The position numbers and the translations under genes are program-made. A model generated the notes under the pieces. The model had not been told where the DNA came from. It ran no database searches and saw only the letters and a list, made by a program, of their open reading frames with translations. Below, piece after piece: positions 11,094-23,200 of a stretch of 61,914 nt of DNA (positions are counted from its first letter, which is position 1; every line of letters begins with the position of its first letter). The stretch covers positions 1 through 61,914 of the forward strand of contig NW_027437475.1 of NCBI RefSeq assembly GCF_964204645.1, given 5' to 3'. The DNA comes from Tubulanus polymorphus. Lineage: Eukaryota; Nemertea; Palaeonemertea; Tubulaniformes; Tubulanidae.

Positions 11094-12380
11094 ATAATAA
11101 GCTAAATTATTTTATATCATCGGTTTTCATTAAGAAAAATTAAAAAAATTAATCTTAACTACACTTATATTCCTTTTGGAGCATTAAGATTCTTTCATTG
11201 AATTAAATATGTTATTTCGTACAATAGTTCATCACAGTGCGTCATTCACGCTTAAATGTACAAAACTTCTTTACAGAGTTCAAAATATAAACCAACAATC
11301 TCATCTCAAGCATGTACTAGCGATGACGCTATGGGATAAAACCAAGTCTCGATTCATTGCCTAAAACGTGGGTACATTCATTCAAATCAGGACTAAAATA
11401 CGCTTATATGAATATCTTGCATGATATCATTTTACATTACGGGTGTCTCATAGGCCTGGTTTTACTTGTACATTGTCATCAATTGATTAAACATCCCAAG
11501 TAACTTCTTTATTTACTTATGGCTTAATCACTGGTATTCAATAGCTAGTCGGCTATAGAAAGACTAACCCGATAAAATTCCATTAACCGTTCGTCCAGAG
11601 TCGAACACTGTTCGCGCGTTAATTCGCAACGATTTTAAAGAAAGAAAATGATTGCATGAAATCTACTTTTCGTATCAATCGGCGTCCAATCTCTTAAACC
11701 ATCCTAAACACAGAAGTGTAGTAGTTTGTGTCTATTTGCTTTTGCTGATGTCATTTAACATAACAATGGAAATGTATTCGTTTATTTGGAAATTATATGA
11801 AGAAATGGAGTAATCATGTGACAAATCAAATTATTACTGCAAGGCAAAACATAGCGCACTTCAGATATATGATATGGTCTTAAAGACTTTTCATATATTA
11901 ACAGTCCAGTTTAACGTCTATTGATATGAATAGTCCAGTTTTGATATGACTGTCGCAACAGTTGGAATAAAACCTATGAAATCTAGGGGCATTTATCTCA
12001 TGAAATTTAGATTTGAGATAATTGTATTGTATTGTATGAGGATTAAACATTTCAATGGCTGGTGATTATTTGTGTTAAAGTAATCAGTGAGATGGACTGT
12101 TGATGTAGCCTTGATTGAGGCACTCGGGTCAGATAATATTTTTAGATAAAAAAGTGCATTTGTTAAAGCAGAACACATGATTTTAAACTAAATATAAGTA
12201 GCTAAACCGTTAATTTTCATTCCTAATTTTCATCACTCCCGATTATCAAAAATAATTCAACAGTTTGATTAACGGATAGTTGCAGTTAACAACATTTCTA
12301 TCTGCTAGAGAAGGTATAGAGGTATACAGAGGAACAAGAAAAGAACATCCAACTAGCCACTGGAAAATCTTTATTCGGGT

Positions 12381-12465
12381 TTTTTACCGGGAGCCTTTAC
12401 CTTGGGGTATATTTAACTAGGGGATTTTTACTGAAAGGGACCTTTACGGGGCGAGTTTTTACCCG
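12381..12465 (+). repeat. Cluster of TTTTACCGGG / GGGGATTTTTAC motifs
   Basis: Three related stretches follow each other: TTTTTACCGGGAGCC with CTTTACCTTGGGG (12,381-12,407), AGGGGATTTTTACT (12,419-12,432) and CCTTTACGGGGCGAG with TTTTTACCCG (12,441-12,465). Together with 8,914, 10,059 and 11,067 they form a small dispersed family found only inside the insertion. Confidence 0.6.
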
Positions 12466-12692
12466 ATCACATCGATTATTGAATGACATGTTCGATAAAA
12501 TCATGACAAAAACTAGTATCACTGGTTCAATTTGCTAATTTTCGCTATTCGGGTGGTTCTGTAGATTATTGGCTATACCGTTGGTAACTGACTAGCTATT
12601 TGTATCACTGATCGGACTGTGAAAATATAGCTTTGACAAAACCACAACGAGAAATGAATCACATGCAATATTTTACTCGAAAACGAGCTTAA

Positions 12693-12727
12693 CCATGGAA
12701 TCAGTAACGTATTTTCACAGTCCATGG
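12693..12727. repeat. CCATGGA inverted pair
   Basis: CCATGGA at 12,693-12,699 and TCCATGG at 12,721-12,727 form a short inverted repeat with a 21-bp centre, the third hairpin-like occurrence of the CCATGGACTC motif in the element. Confidence 0.55.
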
Positions 12728-12996
12728 CTGAAATGACGCTGTTGAAAAAATCAATGAGAAATACTGCCTCCGATTTTTATGACGAAAATATAGGAATACA
12801 TTCCGAACAGAATCAAATCAGGTTGTTCTTATTGGTATTGTGTATACATTTCATTTATTAGATATTTCAAGTAATTCGTGTAATTAGGATCCAATAATGG
12901 GTTTTTCTTTCGGTTTTACGTAATTTACAACTTACCAAATATGGACTACATGGTTTGACATTAAAACCAGTGAGCATTATGGTATCAAGTTCAACC

Positions 12997-13405
12997 AAAA
13001 TTGATAACGATCGGCCTTTCGTAGAATCTCCCTGAAGGTCACAATTTTAGTAAATTGACCTTGGGAGGTTTAAACCTCCCGAATCCAATTAGCAAAATAT
13101 CGGTCCTCTATGTCGGCGACAATAAAAGTACCATGCGCGTAACTTTCTATTGTGCGCCTGCCGCGTTTTGGGCACGAGTAGCTCACGTAATCTTAATTGA
13201 AAGTTGAGATCACAGGCAGATATTGAGGTCTATGGCCCACACATAACATCATAAATTGGTCAGGAAATAAAGTGTTTTGTGGTATAGATGACACGTTTGT
13301 ACGATTTTACACTGTAAATTTATCATTTTTTAGGACTTAAGGACCAAATATCGGCAATATTTTTGATACAAACTGAGAAAGTATCAAAACATTTGAGAAC
13401 GCGTT
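12997..13405 (-). repeat. Right terminal inverted repeat (~409 bp)
   Basis: Read on the minus strand it aligns with 7,062-7,467, beginning AACGCGTTCTCAAATG and running through GTATCAAAAATATTGCC, ATGATAAATTTACAG, CGTACAAACGTGTCA, TGATCTCAACTTTCAATT and the 18-bp palindrome to GCCGATCGTTATCAA. Distance from end to palindrome is 343 bp here against 341 bp on the left, so indels are few and balanced. The TTAA at 13,404-13,407 is half element and half duplicated target. Confidence 0.85.
13063..13080. other. 18-bp perfect palindrome in right TIR
   Basis: Same GGGAGGTTTAAACCTCCC as at 7,385-7,402, unchanged although neighbouring TIR positions differ between the arms. Confidence 0.85.
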
Positions 13406-13409
13406 AAAC
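13406..13409. repeat. Right target-site duplication (AAAC)
   Basis: Direct copy of 7,058-7,061 immediately outside the right element end; the interrupted satellite monomer continues with GTCTTTTCTCG at 13,410. Confidence 0.8.
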
Positions 13410-16400
13410 GTCTTTTCTCGCGCTGAACGACGTTTTCGGGTCGAAATGTGCTTTTCCTGACGATTTGAGCGCTTTTACGCATCGACATTGTCGTTTTTCC
13501 GATAGGGGGAATATTTGATACGAAAACGTCTTTTCTCGCGCTGAACGACGTTTTCGGGTCGAAAAGTGCTTTTCCTGACGATTTGAGCGCTTTTACGCAT
13601 CGACATTGTCGTTTTTCCGATAGGGGGAATATTTGATACGAAAACGTCTTTTCTCGCGCTGAACGACGTTTTCGGGTCGAAAAGTGCTTTTCCTGACGAT
13701 TTGAGCGCTTTTACGCATCGACATTGTCGTTTTTCCGATAGGGGGAATATTTGATACGAAAACGTCTTTTCTCGCGCTGAACGACGTTTTCGGAGCGAAA
13801 AGTGCTTTTCCTGACGATTTGAGCGCTTTTACGCATCGACATTGTCGTTTTTCCGATAGGGGGAATATTTGATACGAAAACGTCTTTTCTCGCGCTGAAC
13901 GACGTTTTCGGGTCGAAAAGTGCTTTTCCTGACGATTTGAGCGCTTTTACGCATCGACATTGTCGTTTTTCCGATAGGGGGAATATTTGATACGAAAACG
14001 TCTTTTCTCGCGCTGAACGACGTTTTCGGGTCGAAAAGTGCTTTTCCTGACGATTTGAGCGCTTTTACGCATCGACATTGTCGTTTATCCGATAGGGGGA
14101 ATATTTGATACGAAAACGTCTTTTCTCGCGCTGAACGACGTTTTCGGGTCGAAAAGTGCTTTTCCTGACGATTTGAGCGCTTTTACGCATCGACATTGTC
14201 GTTTTTCCGATAGGGGGAATATTTGATACGAAAACGTCTTTTCTCGCGCTGAACGACGTTTTCGGGTCGAAATGTGCTTTTCCTGACGATTTGAGCGCTT
14301 TTACGCATCGACATTGTCGTTTTTCCGATAGGGGAATATTTGATACGAAAACGTCTTTTCTCGCGCTGAACGACGTTTTCGGGTCGAAAAGTGCTTTTCC
14401 TGACGATTTGAGCGCTTTTACGCATCGACATTGTCGTTTTTCCGATAGGGGGAATATTTGATACGAAAACGTCTTTTCTCGCGCTGAACGACGTTTTCGG
14501 GTCGAAATGTGCTTTTCCTGACGATTTGAGCGCTTTTACGCATCGACATTGTCGTTTTTCCGATAGGGGGAATATTTGATACGAAAACGTCTTTTCTCGC
14601 GCTGAACGACGTTTTCGGGTCGAAAAGTGCTTTTCCTGACGATTTGAGCGCTTTTACGCATCGACATTGTCGTTTTTCCGATAGGGGGAATATTTGATAC
14701 GAAAACGTCTTTTCTCGCGCTGAACGACGTTTTCGGGTCGAAAAGTGCTTTTCCTGACGATTTGAGCGCTTTTACGCATCGACATTGTCGTTTTTCCGAT
14801 AGGGGGAATATTTGATACGAAAACGTCTTTTCTCGCGCTGAACGACGTTTTCGGAGCGAAAAGTGCTTTTCCTGACGATTTGAGCGCTTTTACGCATCGA
14901 CATTGTCGTTTTTCCGATAGGGGGAATATTTGATACGAAAACGTCTTTTCTCGCGCTGAACGACGTTTTTCGGAGCGAAAAGTGCTTTTCCTGACGATTT
15001 GAGCGCTTTTACGCATCGACATTGTCGTTTTTCCGATAGGGGGAATATTTGATACGAAAACGTCTTTTCTCGCGCTGAACGACGTTTTCGGGTCGAAAAG
15101 TGCTTTTCCTGACGATTTGAGCGCTTTTACGCATCGACATTGTCGTTTTTCCGATAGGGGGAATATTTGATACGAAAACGTCTTTTCTCGCGCTGAACGA
15201 CGTTTTCGGGTCGAAAAGTGCTTTTCCTGACGATTTGAGCGCTTTTACGCATCGACATTGTCGTTTTTCCGATAGGGGGAATATTTGATACGAAAACGTC
15301 TTTTCTCGCGCTGAACGACGTTTTCGGGTCGAAAAGTGCTTTTCCTGACGATTTGAGCGCTTTTACGCATCGACATTGTCGTTTTTCCGATAGGGGGAAT
15401 ATTTGATACGAAAACGTCTTTTCTCGCGCTGAACGACGTTTTCGGGTCGAAAAGTGCTTTTCCTGACGATTTGAGCGCTTTTACGCATCGACATTGTCGT
15501 TTTTCCGATAGGGGGAATATTTGATACGAAAACGTCTTTTCTCGCGCTGAACGACGTTTTCGGGTCGAAATGTGCTTTTCCTGACGATTTGAGCGCTTTT
15601 ACGCATCGACATTGTCGTTTTTCCGATAGGGGAATATTTGATACGAAAACGTCTTTTCTCGCGCTGAACGACGTTTTCGGGTCGAAAAGTGCTTTTCCTG
15701 ACGATTTGAGCGCTTTTACGCATCGACATTGTCGTTTTTCCGATAGGGGGAATATTTGATACGAAAACGTCTTTTCTCGCGCTGAACGACGTTTTCGGGT
15801 CGAAAAGTGCTTTTCCTGACGATTTGAGCGCTTTTACGCATCGACATTGTCGTTTTTCCGATAGGGGGAATATTTGATACGAAAACGTCTTTTCTCGCGC
15901 TGAACGACGTTTTCGGGTCGAAAAGTGCTTTTCCTGACGATTTGAGCGCTTTTACGCATCGACATTGTCGTTTTTCCGATAGGGGGAATATTTGATACGA
16001 AAACGTCTTTTCCCGCGCTGAACGACGTTTTCGGGTCGAAAAGTGCTTTTCCTGACGATTTGAGCGCTTTTACGCATCGACATTGTCGTTTTCCGATAGG
16101 GGGAATATTTGATACGAAAACGTCTTTTCTCGCGCTGAACGACGTTTTCGGAGCGAAAAGTGCTTTTCCTGACGATTTGAGCGCTTTTACGCATCGACAT
16201 TGTCGTTTTTCCGATAGGGGGAATATTTGATACGAAAACGTCTTTTCTCGCGCTGAACGACGTTTTCGGGTCGAAAAGTGCTTTTCCTGACGATTTGAGC
16301 GCTTTTACGCATCGACATTGTCGTTTTTCCGATAGGGGGAATATTTGATACGAAAACGTCTTTTCTCGCGCTGAACGACGTTTTCGGGTCGAAATGTGCT

Positions 16401-17220
16401 TTTCCTGACGATTTGAGCGCTTTTACGCATCGACATTGTCGTTTTTCCGATAGGGGGAATATTTGATACGAAAACGTCTTTTCTCGCGCTGAACGACGTT
16501 TTCGGAGCGAAAAGTGCTTTTCCTGACGATTTGAGCGCTTTTACGCATCGACATTGTCGTTTTTCCGATAGGGGGAATATTTGATACGAAAACGTCTTTT
16601 CTCGCGCTGAACGACGTTTTCGGGTCGAAAAGTGCTTTTCCTGACGATTTGAGCGCTTTTACGCATCGACATTGTCGTTTTTCCGATAGGGGGAATATTT
16701 GATACGAAAACGTCTTTTCTCGCGCTGAACGACGTTTTCGGGTCGAAAAGTGCTTTTCCTGACGATTTGAGCGCTTTTACGCATCGACATTGTCGTTTTT
16801 CCGATAGGGGGAATATTTGATACGAAAACGTCTTTTCTCGCGCTGAACGACGTTTTCGGGTCGAAATGTGCTTTTCCTGACGATTTGAGCGCTTTTACGC
16901 ATCGACATTGTCGTTTTTCCGATAGGGGGAATATTTGATACGAAAACGTCTTTTCTCGCGCTGAACGACGTTTTCGGGTCGAAAAGTGCTTTTCCTGACG
17001 ATTTGAGCGCTTTTACGCATCGACATTGTCGTTTTTCCGATAGGGGAAATATTTGATACGAAAACGTCTTTTCTCGCGCTGAACGACGTTTTCGGGTCGA
17101 AATGTGCTTTTCCTGACGATTTGAGCGCTTTTACGCATCGACATTGTCGTTTTTCCGATAGGGGGAATATTTGATACGAAAACGTCTTTTCTCGCGCTGA
17201 ACGACGTTTTCGGAGCGAAA
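13410..17220. repeat. Satellite array, scattered point variants
   Basis: Same 118-bp monomer, strand and phase as the left segment. Variants are frequent but simple: AAATG for AAAAG (13,446, 14,273, 14,505, 15,569, 16,395, 16,867, 17,101), GGAGCG for GGGTCG (13,793, 14,853, 16,150, 16,504, 17,213), TTTATCC once near 14,087, 117-bp copies with four G in the linker (14,332 and 15,630), a one-base insertion near 14,970 and a one-T deletion near 16,090. All linkers are of the standard type. Long open frames on the minus strand here begin and end at the one-base indels. Confidence 0.97.
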
Positions 17221-20200
17221 AGTGCTTTTCCTGACGATTTGAGCGCTTTTACGCATCGACATTGTCGTTTTTCCGATAGGGGGAATATTTGATACGAAAA
17301 CGTCTTTTCTCGCGCTGAACGACGTTTTCGGGTCGAAAAGTGCTTTTCCTGACGATTTGAGCGCTTTTACGCATCGACATTGTCGTTTTTCCGATAGGGG
17401 GAATATTTGATACGAAAACGTCTTTTCTCGCGCTGAACGACGTTTTCGGGTCGAAAAGTGCTTTTCCTGACGATTTGAGCGCTTTTACGCATCGACATTG
17501 TCGTTTTTCCGATAGGGGGAATATTTGATACGAAAACGTCTTTTCTCGCGCTGAACGACGTTTTCGGGTCGAAAAGTGCTTTTCCTGACGATTTGAGCGC
17601 TTTTACGCATCGACATTGTCGTTTTTCCGATAGGGGGAATATTTGATACGAAAACGTCTTTTCTCGCGCTGAACGACGTTTTCGGGTCGAAAAGTGCTTT
17701 TCCTGACGATTTGAGCGCTTTTACGCATCGACATTGTCGTTTTTCCGATAGGGGGAATATTTGATACGAAAACGTCTTTTCTCGCGCTGAACGACGTTTT
17801 CGGGTCGAAAAGTGCTTTTCCTGACGATTTGAGCGCTTTTACGCATCGACATTGTCGTTTTTCCGATAGGGGGAATATTTGATACGAAAACGTCTTTTCT
17901 CGCGCTGAACGACGTTTTCGGGTCGAAAAGTGCTTTTCCTGACGATTTGAGCGCTTTTACGCATCGACATTGTCGTTTTTCCGATAGGGGGAATATTTGA
18001 TACGAAAACGTCTTTTCTCGCGCTGAACGACGTTTTCGGGTCGAAAAGTGCTTTTCCTGACGATTTGAGCGCTTTTACGCATCGACATTGTCGTTTTTCC
18101 GATAGGGGGAATATTTGATACGAAAACGTCTTTTCTCGCGCTGAACGACGTTTTCGGGTCGAAAAGTGCTTTTCCTGACGATTTGAGCGCTTTTACGCAT
18201 CGACATTGTCGTTTTTCCGATAGGGGGAATATTTGATACGAAAACGTCTTTTCTCGCGCTGAACGACGTTTTCGGGTCGAAAAGTGCTTTTCCTGACGAT
18301 TTGAGCGCTTTTACGCATCGACATTGTCGTTTTTCCGATAGGGGGAATATTTGATACGAAAACGTCTTTTCTCGCGCTGAACGACGTTTTCGGGTCGAAA
18401 AGTGCTTTTCCTGACGATTTGAGCGCTTTTACGCATCGACATTGTCGTTTTTCCGATAGGGGGAATATTTGATACGAAAACGTCTTTTCTCGCGCTGAAC
18501 GACGTTTTCGGGTCGAAAAGTGCTTTTCCTGACGATTTGAGCGCTTTTACGCATCGACATTGTCGTTTTTCCGATAGGGGGAATATTTGATACGAAAACG
18601 TCTTTTCTCGCGCTGAACGACGTTTTCGGGTCGAAAAGTGCTTTTCCTGACGATTTGAGCGCTTTTACGCATCGACATTGTCGTTTTTCCGATAGGGGGA
18701 ATATTTGATACGAAAACGTCTTTTCTCGCGCTGAACGACGTTTTCGGGTCGAAAAGTGCTTTTCCTGACGATTTGAGCGCTTTTACGCATCGACATTGTC
18801 GTTTTTCCGATAGGGGGAATATTTGATACGAAAACGTCTTTTCTCGCGCTGAACGACGTTTTCGGGTCGAAAAGTGCTTTTCCTGACGATTTGAGCGCTT
18901 TTACGCATCGACATTGTCGTTTTTCCGATAGGGGGAATATTTGATACGAAAACGTCTTTTCTCGCGCTGAACGACGTTTTCGGGTCGAAAAGTGCTTTTC
19001 CTGACGATTTGAGCGCTTTTACGCATCGACATTGTCGTTTTTCCGATAGGGGGAATATTTGATACGAAAACGTCTTTTCTCGCGCTGAACGACGTTTTCG
19101 GGTCGAAAAGTGCTTTTCCTGACGATTTGAGCGCTTTTACGCATCGACATTGTCGTTTTTCCGATAGGGGGAATATTTGATACGAAAACGTCTTTTCTCG
19201 CGCTGAACGACGTTTTCGGGTCGAAAAGTGCTTTTCCTGACGATTTGAGCGCTTTTACGCATCGACATTGTCGTTTTTCCGATAGGGGGAATATTTGATA
19301 CGAAAACGTCTTTTCTCGCGCTGAACGACGTTTTCGGGTCGAAAAGTGCTTTTCCTGACGATTTGAGCGCTTTTACGCATCGACATTGTCGTTTTTCCGA
19401 TAGGGGGAATATTTGATACGAAAACGTCTTTTCTCGCGCTGAACGACGTTTTCGGGTCGAAAAGTGCTTTTCCTGACGATTTGAGCGCTTTTACGCATCG
19501 ACATTGTCGTTTTTCCGATAGGGGGAATATTTGATACGAAAACGTCTTTTCTCGCGCTGAACGACGTTTTCGGGTCGAAAAGTGCTTTTCCTGACGATTT
19601 GAGCGCTTTTACGCATCGACATTGTCGTTTTTCCGATAGGGGGAATATTTGATACGAAAACGTCTTTTCTCGCGCTGAACGACGTTTTCGGGTCGAAAAG
19701 TGCTTTTCCTGACGATTTGAGCGCTTTTACGCATCGACATTGTCGTTTTTCCGATAGGGGGAATATTTGATACGAAAACGTCTTTTCTCGCGCTGAACGA
19801 CGTTTTCGGGTCGAAAAGTGCTTTTCCTGACGATTTGAGCGCTTTTACGCATCGACATTGTCGTTTTTCCGATAGGGGGAATATTTGATACGAAAACGTC
19901 TTTTCTCGCGCTGAACGACGTTTTCGGGTCGAAAAGTGCTTTTCCTGACGATTTGAGCGCTTTTACGCATCGACATTGTCGTTTTTCCGATAGGGGGAAT
20001 ATTTGATACGAAAACGTCTTTTCTCGCGCTGAACGACGTTTTCGGGTCGAAAAGTGCTTTTCCTGACGATTTGAGCGCTTTTACGCATCGACATTGTCGT
20101 TTTTCCGATAGGGGGAATATTTGATACGAAAACGTCTTTTCTCGCGCTGAACGACGTTTTCGGGTCGAAAAGTGCTTTTCCTGACGATTTGAGCGCTTTT

Positions 20201-23200
20201 ACGCATCGACATTGTCGTTTTTCCGATAGGGGGAATATTTGATACGAAAACGTCTTTTCTCGCGCTGAACGACGTTTTCGGGTCGAAAAGTGCTTTTCCT
20301 GACGATTTGAGCGCTTTTACGCATCGACATTGTCGTTTTTCCGATAGGGGGAATATTTGATACGAAAACGTCTTTTCTCGCGCTGAACGACGTTTTCGGG
20401 TCGAAAAGTGCTTTTCCTGACGATTTGAGCGCTTTTACGCATCGACATTGTCGTTTTTCCGATAGGGGGAATATTTGATACGAAAACGTCTTTTCTCGCG
20501 CTGAACGACGTTTTCGGGTCGAAAAGTGCTTTTCCTGACGATTTGAGCGCTTTTACGCATCGACATTGTCGTTTTTCCGATAGGGGGAATATTTGATACG
20601 AAAACGTCTTTTCTCGCGCTGAACGACGTTTTCGGGTCGAAAAGTGCTTTTCCTGACGATTTGAGCGCTTTTACGCATCGACATTGTCGTTTTTCCGATA
20701 GGGGGAATATTTGATACGAAAACGTCTTTTCTCGCGCTGAACGACGTTTTCGGGTCGAAAAGTGCTTTTCCTGACGATTTGAGCGCTTTTACGCATCGAC
20801 ATTGTCGTTTTTCCGATAGGGGGAATATTTGATACGAAAACGTCTTTTCTCGCGCTGAACGACGTTTTCGGGTCGAAAAGTGCTTTTCCTGACGATTTGA
20901 GCGCTTTTACGCATCGACATTGTCGTTTTTCCGATAGGGGGAATATTTGATACGAAAACGTCTTTTCTCGCGCTGAACGACGTTTTCGGGTCGAAAAGTG
21001 CTTTTCCTGACGATTTGAGCGCTTTTACGCATCGACATTGTCGTTTTTCCGATAGGGGGAATATTTGATACGAAAACGTCTTTTCTCGCGCTGAACGACG
21101 TTTTCGGGTCGAAAAGTGCTTTTCCTGACGATTTGAGCGCTTTTACGCATCGACATTGTCGTTTTTCCGATAGGGGGAATATTTGATACGAAAACGTCTT
21201 TTCTCGCGCTGAACGACGTTTTCGGGTCGAAAAGTGCTTTTCCTGACGATTTGAGCGCTTTTACGCATCGACATTGTCGTTTTTCCGATAGGGGGAATAT
21301 TTGATACGAAAACGTCTTTTCTCGCGCTGAACGACGTTTTCGGGTCGAAAAGTGCTTTTCCTGACGATTTGAGCGCTTTTACGCATCGACATTGTCGTTT
21401 TTCCGATAGGGGGAATATTTGATACGAAAACGTCTTTTCTCGCGCTGAACGACGTTTTCGGGTCGAAAAGTGCTTTTCCTGACGATTTGAGCGCTTTTAC
21501 GCATCGACATTGTCGTTTTTCCGATAGGGGGAATATTTGATACGAAAACGTCTTTTCTCGCGCTGAACGACGTTTTCGGGTCGAAAAGTGCTTTTCCTGA
21601 CGATTTGAGCGCTTTTACGCATCGACATTGTCGTTTTTCCGATAGGGGGAATATTTGATACGAAAACGTCTTTTCTCGCGCTGAACGACGTTTTCGGGTC
21701 GAAAAGTGCTTTTCCTGACGATTTGAGCGCTTTTACGCATCGACATTGTCGTTTTTCCGATAGGGGGAATATTTGATACGAAAACGTCTTTTCTCGCGCT
21801 GAACGACGTTTTCGGGTCGAAAAGTGCTTTTCCTGACGATTTGAGCGCTTTTACGCATCGACATTGTCGTTTTTCCGATAGGGGGAATATTTGATACGAA
21901 AACGTCTTTTCTCGCGCTGAACGACGTTTTCGGGTCGAAAAGTGCTTTTCCTGACGATTTGAGCGCTTTTACGCATCGACATTGTCGTTTTTCCGATAGG
22001 GGGAATATTTGATACGAAAACGTCTTTTCTCGCGCTGAACGACGTTTTCGGGTCGAAAAGTGCTTTTCCTGACGATTTGAGCGCTTTTACGCATCGACAT
22101 TGTCGTTTTTCCGATAGGGGGAATATTTGATACGAAAACGTCTTTTCTCGCGCTGAACGACGTTTTCGGGTCGAAAAGTGCTTTTCCTGACGATTTGAGC
22201 GCTTTTACGCATCGACATTGTCGTTTTTCCGATAGGGGGAATATTTGATACGAAAACGTCTTTTCTCGCGCTGAACGACGTTTTCGGGTCGAAAAGTGCT
22301 TTTCCTGACGATTTGAGCGCTTTTACGCATCGACATTGTCGTTTTTCCGATAGGGGGAATATTTGATACGAAAACGTCTTTTCTCGCGCTGAACGACGTT
22401 TTCGGGTCGAAAAGTGCTTTTCCTGACGATTTGAGCGCTTTTACGCATCGACATTGTCGTTTTTCCGATAGGGGGAATATTTGATACGAAAACGTCTTTT
22501 CTCGCGCTGAACGACGTTTTCGGGTCGAAAAGTGCTTTTCCTGACGATTTGAGCGCTTTTACGCATCGACATTGTCGTTTTTCCGATAGGGGGAATATTT
22601 GATACGAAAACGTCTTTTCTCGCGCTGAACGACGTTTTCGGGTCGAAAAGTGCTTTTCCTGACGATTTGAGCGCTTTTACGCATCGACATTGTCGTTTTT
22701 CCGATAGGGGGAATATTTGATACGAAAACGTCTTTTCTCGCGCTGAACGACGTTTTCGGGTCGAAAAGTGCTTTTCCTGACGATTTGAGCGCTTTTACGC
22801 ATCGACATTGTCGTTTTTCCGATAGGGGGAATATTTGATACGAAAACGTCTTTTCTCGCGCTGAACGACGTTTTCGGGTCGAAAAGTGCTTTTCCTGACG
22901 ATTTGAGCGCTTTTACGCATCGACATTGTCGTTTTTCCGATAGGGGGAATATTTGATACGAAAACGTCTTTTCTCGCGCTGAACGACGTTTTCGGGTCGA
23001 AAAGTGCTTTTCCTGACGATTTGAGCGCTTTTACGCATCGACATTGTCGTTTTTCCGATAGGGGGAATATTTGATACGAAAACGTCTTTTCTCGCGCTGA
23101 ACGACGTTTTCGGGTCGAAAAGTGCTTTTCCTGACGATTTGAGCGCTTTTACGCATCGACATTGTCGTTTTTCCGATAGGGGGAATATTTGATACGAAAA

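Larger units (their letters stand above)
9376..12996. other. Element interior, right two thirds: AT-rich, no gene recognised
   Basis: No coding region, tRNA or rRNA recognised. Open stretches reach at most about 95 codons (10,310-10,597, TTG start; 91 codons from its first ATG), with no family resemblance I can name. Visible structures are a diverged GGACTCTTAAAC copy at 9,508, GGTAAAAATCC-type motifs at 10,059, 11,067 and 12,381-12,465, a 25-bp-period duplication at 10,240-10,282, a CTCG-AAAA-CGAG hairpin at 12,677-12,688 and the CCATGGA hairpin at 12,693-12,727. The rest looks like featureless AT-rich DNA. Confidence 0.7.
7062..13405. mobile_element. Long-TIR non-autonomous DNA transposon-like insertion (6,344 bp)
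   Basis: A single AT-rich block interrupts the satellite in exact register. Its ends are inverted copies of each other over roughly 405 bp: the left end begins AACACGTTCCCAAATG and the right end, read on the minus strand, begins AACGCGTTCTCAAATG. It is flanked by a 4-bp direct repeat, AAAC. These are the marks of a cut-and-paste DNA transposon. The interior has no open frame over about 95 codons and nothing I recognise as a transposase, so it looks non-autonomous or decayed. Superfamilies with 4-bp duplications include Sola, Ginger, Chapaev and, in part, Academ, but I cannot assign it from the ends. A piggyBac or Kolobok TTAA target is not supported because only the right edge shows TTAA. The arms differ by perhaps 10-20% by eye. 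Confidence 0.85.

Noticed and set aside
13404-13407. TTAA target site (piggyBac or Kolobok type)
   Set aside because: Only the right edge reads TTAA, created by element GTT next to satellite AAAC. The left edge reads AAAC-AACA, so the duplicated target is AAAC.
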